Positions 1 through 14,297 of a stretch of DNA of 64,000 nt are shown one piece after another. Under the pieces are notes generated by a model. The model ran no database searches. It was not told the origin of the DNA and was given only the letters and a program-made list of their open reading frames with translations. Each line of letters begins with the position of its first letter. Positions within the stretch are counted from its first letter, which is position 1. The stretch comes from Xiphydria camelus (taxonomy: Eukaryota; Arthropoda; Insecta; Hymenoptera; Xiphydriidae): the NCBI GenBank assembly GCA_963678675.1, contig OY783197.1, positions 25,256,048 through 25,320,047 on the forward strand. The letters are read 5' to 3'. Position numbers and translations under genes: made by a program.

Positions 1-1753
1 GATAGCGACGAAGCACCTTCCAGACGTATCATTCATACAGTAAAATCCTTCAAACTGAGTGTCGTCGCGAAATGGAGGCTATGATTGCGCACGTTGCGCA
101 GTTTTTTCGGACACGAGAGGGGATTGGCAGGCGCGTTTTTACAATATTTTGACGGCTCTCGGAAACAAAATCGTATTCGGATGTACGTTGACCGGACGTA
201 CAAATCTTCTATGCTTACACATAAGAAGATATACGTTTCTGGTCAGGATACATCTATAGATACGACTCTGGTTCTAAGAATATTTGGTACGGTTATGCGC
301 GAATTTTTCAGTTTGTAGGTATTTTTCTTGGAATTTTATTAGTCAGTGACGCACATTAACAGGGTTCGCAATTTGTGTAAATAATTCTGAAAAAAGTATC
401 GGTCCCTATGGCCACCCGATCCGTATTTGTAAATAGATTGACAGTGTAAGTAAAAAGACTGAAGTTCAGATGTTCGGTCGTTGTTAACTGCAACGGCACG
501 TACAATATGATTAAATACTCTGATACGACTGTGATGATTACAGTTATAGTTTCTCTCGCCATATTCGTCAAAGAATCGCAATACTTCGCAAACAGTTTCG
601 TGAAACGTTTATGATTAATCGTGGTAACGTAACGAGGAATTATTTGTTAAGGAAACCGCGAACTTTGACTTAAATCCGATAAGCCCTACCCGTCGCTCTG
701 AAAATCGATCAAAGTCCGTAGATCGGACATCGGCAATCTACCGCGTGTCATTGCAAAAAAACTCGTATCTGTTTTATTTAGATCTCTGATTCGTTGTAAC
801 TCTAACTATTGACCGCAAGTAACAAATTACAATTGGCAAGAGGTATTAAGAATGTCTGGACAACTTTTTAATATTCTTCGCCATTGCCTAAACCAACGCG
901 TGTCTTGGGAAGTTTAAGAAATGTCGACACAAATAATAGTTTTTCCGTAATGATACATAAACCTATAATGTTCAAAGTACAAAGCGTGAAAAGTCGATTA
1001 TGTCGATGCGGCGACTCGGTAAATCGTCCTTCCTCATTGATAATAGCGCAATGGAGTTGTAAAGATTATCTCGATAGATGGGTCAGAACCCCGATGAAGC
1101 AGCTAATATAACGAAGGTAATAGCAGCTAGGCCGAGAAAATCTTGGAACATCGGCAGAATGTATAAAGGGAAATGCCGATGCGAATTATATTCCAACTTG
1201 TGACGTAGAGACACTTTCACCGTGTACCTGCTAAACCGATTGAAAGCCACCGAGAACTTGAATACAGTTCCTTATGGAAGGATGAATTCAAGAGTGTTTG
1301 TATTTCGAGTTCGCGTCGTTTGCGCATCGTGAGTTCGCTTGTGTATCTCGTACGAATTATTTTATTTTAAACAAGATTAAGTACCTTTATATTCAACTAA
1401 AGCTTCGAGAGTGTTTGGTAGCATCGAAACGACCGTCGCGCGAGATCCCGAACGTTCTGCTCCAAGTTTGGCGCGATTGTACCGACGCGCTTATAATTAG
1501 AGTGGAAATCGGACGTTCCCTTCGGTTGTTCGTATATTATGTATATCTTTATCACAAATTGATCATATCACAATTTAGAACGAAGTAGTGAAATTTTTAC
1601 GCGCAAATGCGTTATGGGCTTCGTTCGGTATATCGTTGTTAGGAAGCGCGCGCGCGTGTCCGCTAAAGAATGCGCAGGACTTTCGGGAATAAATAGCGAC
1701 GCGCGTAAAGTTCATCTCATTTCGTAATGAAATTTTTATACGCGATATTTTTC

Positions 1754-1784
1754 GAGAGAGAGAGAGAGAGAGAGGGAGAAGGGG
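1754..1784. repeat. GA dinucleotide microsatellite
   Basis: A run of GA repeats of about 30 bases followed by a purine-rich tail. It is a simple sequence repeat with no further structure. Confidence 0.9.
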
Positions 1785-4700
1785 GAGATAAATAGTTCTC
1801 GAGGGAGAATATTACCATTTCTGGGAGAGTGGGAAATCTCGACGCAAATGCACGATCACATTTGTATTTTGAAGAACGAACGTATTTAAACGGCTTGTTC
1901 GGCTCGTTTACGTTGCAATTTTGAAAACGTGCGTCGAGTCCTCGGTGCTCCCCCGATTTTATGTCTCGACAGTGCCAAATAGCACTGTATATTTATCAGT
2001 AGTAAAACTGAACCGATTATAACAAGTCGAGTGAACCTTGGACGAGAATTAATTAATCGCTACAGTCGAACTTCTGCTAACTAATCTCTCACCACAAAAT
2101 AAATCATCAGTTCAAACGATTCTCCCCTGAGCCATTTTTACTCTGTAAATTTTTCAAATGCGCTCAGTAAAAGATATACCATCAGCCCTCAATAGTTCCT
2201 CAAGAGGAGCTACTTCGTATTGCACATCACACAGTGGAAGATAAGAAAGAAGTTGAATTGGTGGAGAAACTTTTTCGAGTGTTTTAGTTAGCGGACGTTC
2301 AACGGTACCGTAGGCGAAGCGTCTAAAAGCAAAATTCGTCTTATCCAATTTTCGAGCAGTTCCAATAAAATCGATCAAACTTTCTAAGATCTACTACGCT
2401 ACAGCTAATAGTTAAATTCCCGATTATCCCGTTTTGAATGGGAGTTAAAGCCAATTTTGAAAGAGGCCATACGGCAAATGCAATCTGTAGCTCAATTTCA
2501 TTTCTATTAAAAGTGGATATCGCGTGTTTTGCTTTTAGACGCCTCGAGTACTAAAGGATACATAACTTTAGATTTCGTACTGGATAGCAGACAATTGCAA
2601 TAGTTTTTATAATGGAACTGTTACAGCGTACATATACTCAAGAGATAGTTCATGTATGCGATGCGTGGAATTTTAAGCAGAGAATTCCGGAAGTGAAATT
2701 GGTTGGAGTTTTGTCGAAAGAAAAATCATCGTCGTCTAATTTGTTGCAATCTTGAAACAATCATGTTTTTCACGCATCGAATGTTAAACGTGAACTTCGT
2801 TTTTGTCTTTCTATATCTGCCAATTTCCCGGTGAAAAGGAACTGTCTGCTATCCGGTGCTGTTGTTGTTTTTTTACATATATATTTAAGACACTTTTTTT
2901 AAGTACTCTGTTTCATAGTTATTTTTATCAAAGCTGTCAACCCCAGTTACACACCTATTACCACTTAGTTTGTACCATAAACGATGAAGACTTCGAACGC
3001 GGACGTATTTTTTTCTTTGTCCGTACGTAGTCGAGTGTTGGATAGAATGTAAATAATATATCAAAGTAATGTGGGAGACGTAAGACTATTAAGAATGAAT
3101 TATTATTTTATTATTTATCACCTCGGATAGTACGAATCAGCAATAGAATGTTCCTACGGATACGAAATCGCGCAAGCGATAAAGTTTACAATTGAGCGAC
3201 TCAGTGCTATTTTCGATAAACCAAGATATCGTTTTTTTTTTACGTGAGTAATTTTCAACAGAAGCCAGAACAGATTCTATCGACACTCATCAATGAAATT
3301 TGAGATTCGTTCTGCTTTTCGTAGATTGCATTTGTACGACTTTACCTTGCCATTAAAAAAAACAGAACGTTCGATGGCTGGTTTATGCAATGGTCTTAAT
3401 TCTAGCTTTAATTTTAATTCTAACGACTCGTTCATGATTGATTTAGTTCATTAACGCTTAAAAACAGCGTTTCACGGGTTACAATACCCAATCTACGGGT
3501 TACAAATTAATATTTACGGGTTGGCGAAATTGAACAAAGTATGAGGACTATGCTTACATATCATTTAATTAAACCTATGTACTATGCAAGTTAACGTTTT
3601 TTTTATACATATTTTTGCCAACTCGTTTATTATATTATTTATATCTTCGATCAGACCTCTTACTCTTACCGTTTAAATTTTATTTGCGATGGCTTCTAAG
3701 ATCGCTGCAGAAACCAGCGAGTAATTTGAAATATTTTTGACGTTTTGTTTTCGGACGATAGTATCTATAGGGCAAATTATTACATAATATTAAAATAAGA
3801 ATAGTCGCGATATGTGTGGAATGCCGACATAGCTTGTCTATGAACATTCGTTAGTTCGTGAAAAAAGTCTTTTACGTACATAAACTTCCAAATGATCATC
3901 CTGAAATGAGAATCATATTATCAGGGCTCGTTTGAGCTTCAGTTGTGTTACGTTTGTTCTTAATAATCTTTGCAAGTGGCTGCAGAAGAAATGCTCCGAC
4001 TGGAATTCACCAGCAGTATGATATAGTATAGATCAAATATTATGAACTAGAAAATGTTTGAAGAATCATATTTACTGTTACGAAAATGCGTGACACAACT
4101 TTTAGAAACGTGTTATGTCGTTGGAAAAAAAATTAATATCTTAGGACGATCCCATCGTCTTTCAAAGCACTTTTCCTCGGGGAACCCCGATCTTCTGCCC
4201 GATATCAAATCGCAAAAATCATCGAAAATAGTGCAGTGTTTCGACTAAAAGTACGGGCAAAGAGATAGTCGATTTACAGTTCTTTTTACATAATTTGATC
4301 AATTTACGTCGAAGAAAACGGTCATGTGAGTATGGGAACATTTTATTCACCTAAATTACGGCACTATAAATGAAATGTGTGTTAAGTATTTTCTTTACAT
4401 ATACATTTACATACTTATACATTTTTCTCATTATTTACGTTGAAAAATAAAAACGAAGAAAGAGAAAGTTTGGTAAAGAGCAGTAGGCGTTTTTGGCGAT
4501 CGCTTTTACGTGTGTCTCTATACGCGTTTACTCTTTATTCTCCGAATCATATCAAGTCGACTCTCAATATTTTATACTACAATTGCGTACTGGTATTCGC
4601 ACTCACGTTCGAAGGGAAGACAAGTGTGTCAGATGCATAGTTAGGTTCGTTCAAACGCTCACTGTTAAATCCGTATAAAACGTTACGGCAATCTCGTCAG

Positions 4701-5282
4701 TGATGTTCCAACCAAGATTCGATCAACTTTGAAATGTCGACATTAATAATTGTAAAGTGTAAATATTTATATATTTCTTTTATTCTCGTCTCCGAAAATA
4801 AAACATCGAAGCGTGTAAATAGAAGCATCCGATATCTATCTGTGTACTCGACGTAAATGATGTGCGTTTGTATACTCTACGTTTTATATGATATCTATGT
4901 GTATACGCTCCTCTTAACTTCGGTCGCTAATCGTATCGAATTGCATGCATGTCGTGTCATATTTTTTTTTCTTTTTTCAAATTTTGCATAGCTTCGTGAA
5001 AAAATGCAAGGAATTACAGAACTATTCGCAGAGGCCTTCTTTTCAATCGCAATGAAATATCTCTCTGTGGACTTTTTACAGTTGTTAATATTGAACTTTA
5101 TAGTAGATTGAAACGCGATCCTCAAAAAAGTACTGTACCAATTTTTATATGAAGTCCGTAGATAAGGATATAATCGTGATCGAAGTGCACGGTTTTGCGA
5201 ATGGTAGAATCTTGCCATTCTGCTGAATAATACGCGATAGTGATCGATATTAAAAGGTTTGATTAATTTTGTTGCAATGAAC

Positions 5283-5288
5283 TTTATT
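5283..5288 (-). terminator. Candidate polyadenylation signal of the RUSC gene
   Basis: TTTATT on the plus strand reads AATAAA on the minus strand, about 750 bases downstream of the RUSC stop codon at 6041. Other AATAAA copies lie further downstream (for example near 4530), so this is only the nearest plausible site. Confidence 0.3.
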
Positions 5289-6040
5289 CGATTACATCTT
5301 ATGCATTTGCTTATGAAATAATATATATATATATTTATATACGTATACGTAAAGCAAGTAAAAAATCTTGGTAATCACGAATCGCAAGCGCCTGATTTCG
5401 ATAAATTTATACATCTCGTGGTAAAAAAAAACCGGACGCCTGTGCGCGTGTGGAGACTTTTTTTTTCGAACTGAAACTAATTAGACCGCAGATAAATTTT
5501 CGAAATGATGAGGATTAAAAAATAAATAAATCAAAGATCCATATCGCGCGTCCGCATCGATAAAGTTATTCGCCTAATCGCTATGATCACAGGTATAATT
5601 ATAACATTATGAGATAAGTTATTACTTATTAGCATCAATCACAAACATCATCATCATCAATTACTGTATATATGTACAATGCGGTTATAAATAGGTGTAT
5701 GTTCAAGTAATTAAATACAATCTGGTTCGAAAGTCTATGACTAGCCGTATCTCTATGTTTTCTTATCTGGTAACATTAACCAATAATACTATCGTATATC
5801 CGATACTTAAACTGAACGTCGCACAGTTAATTTTACGGGTAACTACCACTGGGATAATCGTTATGCAAAAAAGCGCTTCTACATTTCTCATTTGATACAC
5901 TGTACATATATTTTCCTTCACTTTACCGTCATCTGTTCAGATTCTCCCCCGTTTTTTTTTGGACGATTGGTATTCATACCACTTTCGCGATTCGGAATTG
6001 CGTAACGGAGTCGTCGTCATTATTGTTATTAAGCTATGGG

Positions 6041-9000
6041 TTAAATGGCGTGAACGCATGCTCGAGGTACCAGACCCTTTCGATCGCCTCTCGCGCATAA
6101 TAACCATTTCCCGTCCACCTCCAATATTACTTTCAATTTCTCACCTTCGTTGAAGGAAAGATGGCCGTTATCCGACGGCAGCCTGTGCGTAAGCGTGCGA
6201 ACTTCTCTGTAACACGAAGAAGACGTATTGCAGTCGCTAGAATCAGCCGAAATTGGGTTTCGATTCGTTCCGCGTTGCATTTTATTGATTAAACCCATTT
6301 TTTAGTTTTGCGGTGCGTGAGACTTCTAATTCACCTCGACAACGATACATCACGAAGGTCAAGTGAGCAATGAAATTCAATTAAGATTCGACGTCGATTG
6401 ATTCAATTATCGTTCAATCGTGAGAAGCGAACTCTGCGTTTATGTAATTTTACGGTTTACGTACTTCAATGGCGACTTCCCCGACGCGTTTCTCAAGGCA
6501 GCGGTAGCGGTCGGCCTCGGCAGCGATGTGGAAGCAGCTCTCCTGTGAGGTGACATCAAACTCTTCTCTCTCGCCGCGATTCCCTGAGGCGATTTGTACG
6601 GTAACGAGCTCGGCCTCGTTATGTGATTCCTGGCCGTTCCGACTGTGTCTTGGTCGACTCTGCTCGTACGCCCCGTGGAGTCTTTCCCTCTGAAATCTCC
6701 GGATTTTCTGGGTATGCCTCCCTTCGCCGTCCCCGTGGCGGGGAGCTTCTTTGGCGCGGGGATTCCTGAGATTGGCGCTTTCGTATTCTTCGCCGCGGCT
6801 ATTGTCGAGTTCGACGGTTGTTTGATGGGTGACGTCAGCAGGCGGGGGATCTTCGACTTTCCCGCACTCGTGGGAGTCCTGAGAGGCGACGGTGGGGTGG
6901 GCGCCGGCGGCGGGGTCTGCTCCTTCGGTTCCTCCTTGCCGACCATCAACTCCCACTTTTCCTGGAGCTTTCGAAACTTCACTTCGCCGGGCGGCAAGTC
7001 CTCGACATCGGTCTTCGGGTCGGGACTCGACGACTTCGTCAGACCGGTGGACGGCTTCGGAGAGGCTCTGTTCAGCGGAGAGTGCTCCAGACTGTCCGTG
7101 TAATCCTCGGAGTCCTCCGACGCTAACCTGTCGAGCGCGTGGAACATCTTCGCACTGAGCGGCAAATTGGACCATCGCTTCTTCGCCATATTGTCGAGAT
7201 CAGACCGGTGCACGACGTTCTGCTTGTCGTCGTAGTTGTACGTCCCGCAGGAGCGCGGTCGTATCTTCTTCGGGCTCGAAACACCGCCGCAGCTCTCGTG
7301 GTTGTCGAAGGCACCGCCGCCACGTTCCTTCGATAAGTCGGAGTTGTTCCTGAGAATTGCGGCCTGCAGAAATATATTACAGTTTTTTATCCACGAATAC
7401 CGCCATAAATCATCCTCACGGGCGAAATTGCGCGAATGGAAATCAGGAACTTACGTTCATCGCGTGACTAGTCATATTTCCGAAGCTATTGCGCAGCTGT
7501 CGACACTGATACAGCAGATCGAGTTGAAAGGGGCACAAAGCCAGTGGTTGTAGAATATCCAGGAACGCATCGATCATTTCTCGGGCGCCGACGCAAGTCA
7601 GTGCTCCGACGAAAAGGCTGTTACTGTGGTAATGCTTCCGTAGGATCGATTCTCTCGTGCGGAGATACGCGAACCAAGCGTCCAGCGCTCGCAGACTTGG
7701 AAGGGAAAATTTTGTTGTTATTACATTTATGTACGATGGATGGGAAACTTAACCCGATTAAGAGACTATTGTAACTTACTTCAGTAAGCCAAAAACGAAC
7801 GCGTGAAACTTGAGCATTCCCTCGGTTATGAAGTCTTCCCCGTTGATCTTCTGGACCAATTCATTCAACGTTTTCGTCAAGGGACCTTGTTGGGAGGAAG
7901 CTTCGACCACTTGCCAGACGCTGTTCGTAATGGGACCGAAGGCGGAATTGAGACAGGGCTTGAGGCCGTCGGACATGATCGCGTAGAGAGCGGGACACAA
8001 ATTGCTGAGGCACAGTTGAGCGCAATCGCTTTTATCTCCGTAACCCTGTCTTCTGTGACTGGGCTCCATGTCCCAGTGTTTCAACAACAAATCGACTGCT
8101 TTGTTTACGGGACGCATTATATCTGAAACGATGAAATAGAAGGAGTATTTATAGTTACTCTTCTTTTTCGCGTGACTCACGTAAAAATAACATTCATTTA
8201 GAAACTTAGTTGGCACCTTTTTTATCCTCCAACTCGATCGATCTTAATTCGGAGCTCGTTTCACCGAAACCAATCGCGGGAGCTTCGATTTCGTTAGCCT
8301 CGTTCATCATGATGTGTTGATCAGCTTCCTGGGATTGATAACGAACAAACAACGTGAAAGATGCCGAAATGAAAGATTTTCAGATTCAAGACACGAAAAT
8401 ATCTCACCTTCTTCTCGTCTAGACGCATCTTTCTTTGGTGCACAGCAAAGCTGACAGTCTTCTTCTGCGACTCTATCATGTCGATGTTTTTGGTAATACC
8501 TTTGTTCACATTGAGCGCCAAGAATTTCCTTACGTAAGACCTCAGCTTCACGTCGGAATCTTCCGTGCCGCCGTCGCTATTCTGCGACGAGTATCCGCTG
8601 CGTTTCAGGAAATCCTCCAACTGCTTCAATTCCTCGCTGCTCTCAGTTATTTCAGTCTTTACATCCGCGGAAATTGCGTTCTCTTTCAATCTCTCTGCAA
8701 AAATGTAAGTCTTGATAAAACTCATTCCCGGCGTTACCTCGCCCGTAAAGTGCGTTTCATTAGGAACTCAAGAGTTGAACTCGTGGTAACTGCGCTCTAG
8801 TAATATGAAAATACCTGCGTAATATCTCTCCTCAACCTCGTCGACGTCTTTCTCCGAATCGATAATCCTCCCGTTTCTCTGCATCAGCTGAATATCGTTA
8901 TTCAAATAATACGGTTCCTGCAACGACATCCGCTTGTTCGCTTCCGGAGCCTGTTGATCTTCGACCTCCTCCACGCCCCCCATTTCAAACATGCTATATC

Positions 9001-12000
9001 TTTTATTGGCAGCGGTTCTGTTCTTCCTCAAGATGCCTTTCGGTAGCGGCGGTCTCGGCGGAACTTTTCCGTTGCACCGATCGGATTCCTTCTCCCCGTG
9101 AAGTAACGATATCGAACGTTTCGGAAGCGCGGGACCGTTCATCTTCGGCTGACAAGCGAGCCGGTGCAATTTCATGTCCTCGCAGACGAAACTCGCCTCG
9201 GAGCTGACGCTGTCGTAGCGATAGAGGTATAGCGGATTGGCGGTGTTATTCGGCGTGCCCTGTTGATTCGTGGAAGAGTCGGTCAAGATCGTAGAAGACC
9301 CTCGATATCCGGAGGACGGTTGCGTGGCGGTACTGCTGGTCGAAGAGGCGTTGTTCATCACGACCTCGTTAATTCCTCGTGTTCTGTGTCGCATCGGCGG
9401 CGACAGGCAGAACAACGGTTTCTTGGCTTCCTCGCCGAGCTTCACGTATCTCGGCACTTCCGGCACGTCGTGCAGTATCTTCTTGTACTCCGCGGGAAGA
9501 AGAAACGTCAACGACTCCCAGTCTTTGACGTGCGAAAAGCCGCGCTGCTTCAGGGCGTCTATGTCGTTGCAGGAGAAAGGCCTGCTTTTAGCGGATCGTT
9601 TCCAGTGCGCGGAACCCCTGTCGAAGCCTTGCGGTTTCAACACGACGTCGTTGAAGGCACCGCTGCTTTGCTTCGAATACAAAAACGACAGATCCGGCAA
9701 CGCGTAATTCGGATAGACGACGTACACCGGCTTCTTCTCGACGATCGTCTCGCGCAGTGGAGGATAGCCGCCGCCGCCGCTCTTCTTCTCGACTTCCGGA
9801 TAAACCAGCGACGTTTGGACGCCGTTGTCTTCCACTTCGGTCATCGCTTGCGTTCCCTGCGTCTTGGAAATCGGCTGAACGCGCCGCGTCGCCGAGCAAT
9901 TCGGCGTGATCTTCGGCTGCCATCCGCGGCCGTCGAGCGAATAACCGGAAGCGTCCTTCGGGCCGTGACCGTTATCGTCGTCTATCCCGGACTCGGACTT
10001 GGAGGCGGCGCTCTCCGAGAGCTCTTCGACGGACGAAGAAGACTTCGACTCCTCCTCGTTCTCTTCGATCATCGGTGGCGACCGCTTTCTCGGAATGTCG
10101 TTGCCGAACGGTTCCACGAAGCACTCCTTCGCGGTGGCTACCTTGCCGTAAAAGTCGCCTTTCACCCAGTTGACGGAGAAATCGTTCTCCGAAAGTTGGT
10201 TGCTGCAGGCGCGGTTGATGTTGTGACGATGGATCTGGGTATTCGTGTTCGTTCCGCCGCTGCTGCCGCTGTTGCTCGACGGCCACCCGTTGTCGCTCGC
10301 CGAACCGGATTGATCTAGGGTCAGGCTCATTCCTTCCGAACTCATGCTCTTTTGTTTCATAAAGAGCTTGACGAGACTCAGATTTTGGAGCTTTTTGCCG
10401 CACGTCGACGCGTTTCCCGTGCTTTCCGAATTGTCCTCGTTCATCGAGCGGCTCATGATCGAGCCGGAACTTTGGAGGTTGTCCGCGTGGTTGTTCGATT
10501 CCGCCGAATCGACCTGCGGGAATGTCACTTATTCTTAGGCATGGAGAAATAATCGTTGATAACAAAAGCAGTGCATTATGATGGATCAAACATTCATACG
10601 CAATAGTCCATGCTAATGTCGTGGTTAACATTTTAGTGTTAACAATTACGACGTTAACACATCGATGAAGATACTCACTGAAAAATTAAGGGGGAGATTA
10701 ACGTGCGACGGTATTTGAGTTTGAGTAAGATCCGGCAGACTTTGGCTTCTCTTGGTCGGATTGAGCAATACGTTTCCCGTGGCTTGTAAGAAATTTGGAA
10801 TGGTGTTGTTATTGCCGGAGGGATGTCGCGTCATCACGTTGTTCGCAGAACATCTCTTCAAATTACTCCAAGTCGTGTAGATCTTGGAGTCGGAACGTGC
10901 CATAGACAAATCCAGCACATTTCTGAGACTCAATTTTCTATCGTAATAGGATTCTGGTACTTCGTAAGTTTTTTGCTTCTCTGTAAGGAAATTAGAAGGA
11001 ACGGTCTTGTTATGGAACTGCGGATAACTCCGTTTGTCGTCACAATTACCAAGATTGACGTATTCTCCGAATTGCGGATTTATTAAGGACAGTTTTTCCG
11101 ATTAACATCCATTTCGACAAGCCAACACCATATTCTAATATAATTATGAAAAAGAATACGTTCACCGAAAGCTAGAAAATCGTCGAACTGATTTACACGT
11201 TGCCTTCGGTAATCTTTTCGATGTAAACTTTAGGAGGTTTTTCCAGTAAAAAATATTAATCCGATCGAAACCAGGTCATAATTCCCATATTCAATGTTTG
11301 CTTCGTCGCGTACCGCCAACAGTACACAGTTATCAAGCCTTGCGTGAATATGCGCGGAATATTATAGCAGGATGCTATCGCTGATATTAGAGACGTCAAT
11401 CTAAACAGCATTTACTTCAGGCAGTAGTGTCGCGCATCACAGAGATAGGATACGTATATCTCATTGTCAGCAGAAAGGTATCAATCATCACGGTGTGTGC
11501 CTTACTGCATAAGGTACTGTGGAGCGCAAGATACCGGCATGTGTGTCGCTTCTCGGTGAACACGTCAAGCTAGTTTTCATATAAAGCATTCCGAACGGCA
11601 ACTACTCTCGGAATGTTCGGAAACTTTCATGGGAGCGCTTCTCGTATGACAAAGTGAAACGAACGAGTCTTATTTTTTATCGAGCGTAATTAAAACGTCG
11701 ATGGTATGTCGACGACGCTAATGACCCGAGTTCGTGCCAAGGATCTTACCTTGATGCTCAAAGTCTTGGGAACCATCCGAATACATGGTGATGCTGCCCT
11801 CGAACGCAATGGTATAATTATTCTTGTTATTCGTTTGGCACGTAAGCAGCATATCTTCGCAGTCCAGGGAATCGACACTGTAGCTGCCACCGGGTGGCAA
11901 TACAGGTGCCTCCTTCACGGGGGAGAACAACAACGACGACTTGCATATTGACATTGTGTCCGTCGTTGAACAAGCCGAGTCTTCTCCCTTAAGATATCAT

Positions 12001-14297
12001 TACGATTTCGTTACACGTCGGTTGCGCATAGTCTTTCTCACAACGGGGAAAGCATGCATCTCTCCAACGCGAATGCATCGAAAGGTCATGCTTAGTTAAT
12101 ATGGTACAAATGTAATCATTAGGAGGGAACGTCAATTAATATGCATACGACGCTCGTGTTGTCCATTGACGAGGACAAGGCGACGTTTCAGCCACGCGAG
12201 CTACATGCTCAGCCGTATAACATGGAAAAATGGTATTTAAGAAAATCTGTATACGGAATGTCGAGTGTACGGTCTATTTGCGGTTGATAACGACTGGTAC
12301 TTCGATAAAGAATGTCATGCAGCGTATATCATTCTCTCGTACGCGCTTTTGAATTGTATTTTTATCGATTAACAGAATTGGGAGAAAAGCTTCCGAGGAC
12401 GGAAAATATCCTTTCAAGCTCTCTGCGTGCACAACTTTGGGCATGCTTTCGATTTGCCAGTTGCGTCGTACCTGGCTGCTGGTATGAGGACTGATCGAGG
12501 AATCAAAGTCGAGTTTTTCTATGACGGAGCCAGACATACTGGCGTACCGCTCCCTTTGATAGTTGGACTGTCATTTCGAGAACGAGACAAGTAAAAATTA
12601 CGTTGCGACGCCGTTACGTGCGGCGAGAAATTGTTTCGATCGGACTTGTAACGCGTTTGCCGAATTGTGACATTGATTGTATGAATCCGTAACAACGCTG
12701 TTTTTATGGAGGCCACGCATTTCGATAGCGAAGTTTTTGACGACGTATCGTTGGAATGCGATACTTTTTTCATGAGTTTAAATACTTATTTGCGATATTT
12801 CCGATATTTCTGTGCTAGCAAGAGCGGAGCCATCAGTTTATAGATATATATTTCGTAATATTAAATTTGACATTATTCGGCATGACGCCAAAAAGTCTCG
12901 GGCGGAGCTTGATTGGTATTACGTCAACAACGCGATGTCATAAAAGCTTGGCGCCAATGGTTACGACATCGCGAAACGACAACCGCTATCGGGTTATTCG
13001 TTTAACCCATTGATTTTAAGCCGCTGATATACAGGCCACGATTTCAAGGTCAAGCATGGATGTTTTTACTTCTTCTCGAATCGTTTAAATCTGTAACTCT
13101 TTTGCGTTATATCCTGGCATCTAGATAATGATGTAGAATCGAAAGAAAAATAGAGCTGATCACGAAATGGTTCATTCGTAAACAACTTGACCGTTAGTGC
13201 GGACGGACGAACCTCGAGAAGATATTCCAGAGCTTCTCGAACGAGATTCCCGACCCAGATAGACAAATGCACGTAAATTGTACAGCAATTTTAACTAGTA
13301 TTATCTTATCAAATTTATCTTTACGAGTCATCACTGAGCAAGCGCGCGCGCGCGTTTGTATTATTAAATGATTTGAAACTAATACAAATAAAATGCTAAA
13401 CATTTATTGAATATATTGAAAATTTTTCATAAACACGTTGCTACAATAAATACAGCTATTAATTTGAATCACACTATAATATAAATTTAACAGTTTTTTG
13501 AAGGAAAATTATTTTTCTAAACCCATGCGGCAAAATAAATGTGAACTTTAGAGCAATCAATTGTTGTATTAGGCGTACAACTTTGCTCCAGCCGTTTTCG
13601 ATTCGTGGATCGCTTCAAAAGATGACCAGTTTTTTTCAACGCGGGATTCGTACGCTGCCCGAAAGATGGGAGAAAGTAGTGGCCAGCGATGGACAATACT
13701 TTGAATGACAAATGTATAACCAGTTTTTTACAATAAAGCCTCGAACTTCGGAAAAACGGCGGAAGCAAAGTTGTACGCCTAATAGTTTCTATGAACGTCG
13801 TGGTGATTATACAAGTCTATCCGGGGAGCGTTTGGTTTCGGAGAAACTCTGAATACTTCTTACCTCTGAATGCTGAACTGGTTCGGTGCACATGACGGGC
13901 AAAGCCGTGAGGACAGTGTGAATATCCGCGGTGCGAAAGCTCTCCATATCGATCTCCGCAAAATTTGCGTCCAAATTGCGCGCATGGTCGTCATAGTAAC
14001 CCAGGTCATCTTGAGTGTACGAAGTGGAGAGCGAGGACAGCACGCTGGGATGCACGTGCAATCCTCCGTCTCTGTAGCTGGAGGTATCGAAGTTCGTGAA
14101 GATTTTGGGAGGAGCGACATTGGCGACATACGAGACGCAGAGAAGAACGAGAAGGGAGAGTCTCTTTACCCGTAATCGATGAACCATTGGTACTCCAGGT
14201 TGTCCTGAATGAATTCTGAGCCCACGAGATCCTGCGAAATGGGATCCGTCGCGGGATTGGAATTACAATCGGACCCTGGTGTTTGTGGATCCTCCAT
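6041..14297 (-). CDS. RUSC: RUN and SH3 domain-containing protein (RUSC1/RUSC2-like), complete, 12 coding exons
   Basis: Predicted 1,574-aa adaptor. Exons read from the sequence (minus strand): 14170-14297, 13864-14077, 12472-12567, 11750-11987, 10679-10980, 8815-10513, 8408-8694, 8217-8328, 7780-8122, 7455-7695, 6465-7363, 6041-6206. All introns are GT-AG, every phase agrees and the total is 4,725 nt. Residues about 1-1025 are low-complexity (Ser, Asn, Asp/Glu-rich; the 1.7-kb exon covers residues 327-892 and carries a PPRPPLPKG proline motif). A RUN domain follows (about 1026-1205, DIMRPVNKAVDLL through LDAWFAYLRTRE), then a Ser/Pro-rich linker and a C-terminal SH3 domain (about 1520-1574, WLLC and GLVP motifs). 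Vertebrate RUSC1/2 have the same N-disordered/RUN/SH3 order and act as Rab and AP-4 vesicle-trafficking adaptors, so a trafficking role is inferred. The ATG at 14297 is the first in an exon beginning MEDPQTPGSD; the exon extends 5' to an acceptor near 14320, so upstream non-coding exons are likely. The exon 2 acceptor may instead be at 14071 (two codons shorter, same frame). Confidence 0.93.
13569..13782 (+). mobile_element. Deleted mariner element with transposase C-terminus
   Basis: A 214-bp element in a RUSC intron, flanked by TA on each side (13567-13568 and 13783-13784). Its ends are inverted repeats (TTAGGCGTACAACTTTGCTC on the left, a near-identical complement on the right). Between them the plus strand reads LPERWEKVVASDGQYFE then stop, the typical C-terminal end of mariner transposases. 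Most of the transposase is missing, so it cannot be autonomous. Confidence 0.85.

Larger units (their letters stand above)
1..6040. other. Gene-poor intergenic stretch / probable RUSC 3' flank
   Basis: I recognise no gene here. Short open frames exist on both strands but none shows a known domain, splice-site support or coding-like composition. The stretch is AT-rich with CpG dinucleotides retained. It holds a GA microsatellite near 1754, AT runs near 5322-5340, and, on the minus strand, the likely 3' UTR of the RUSC gene whose stop is at 6041. A short inverted repeat (a 16-mer at 2318 recurring in opposite orientation near 2527) has no obvious meaning. Confidence 0.5.

Noticed and set aside
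2154..2378. 74-aa minus frame with RRFAYGTVERPLTKTLEK, vaguely like a retrotransposon RT/RNase H junction
   Set aside because: The resemblance is short; no adjacent reverse transcriptase, protease or LTR could be read on either side.
9263..10318. 351-aa plus-strand open frame
   Set aside because: It is the antisense shadow of the long RUSC coding exon and shows Arg/Val-rich composition typical of reverse-strand reading.
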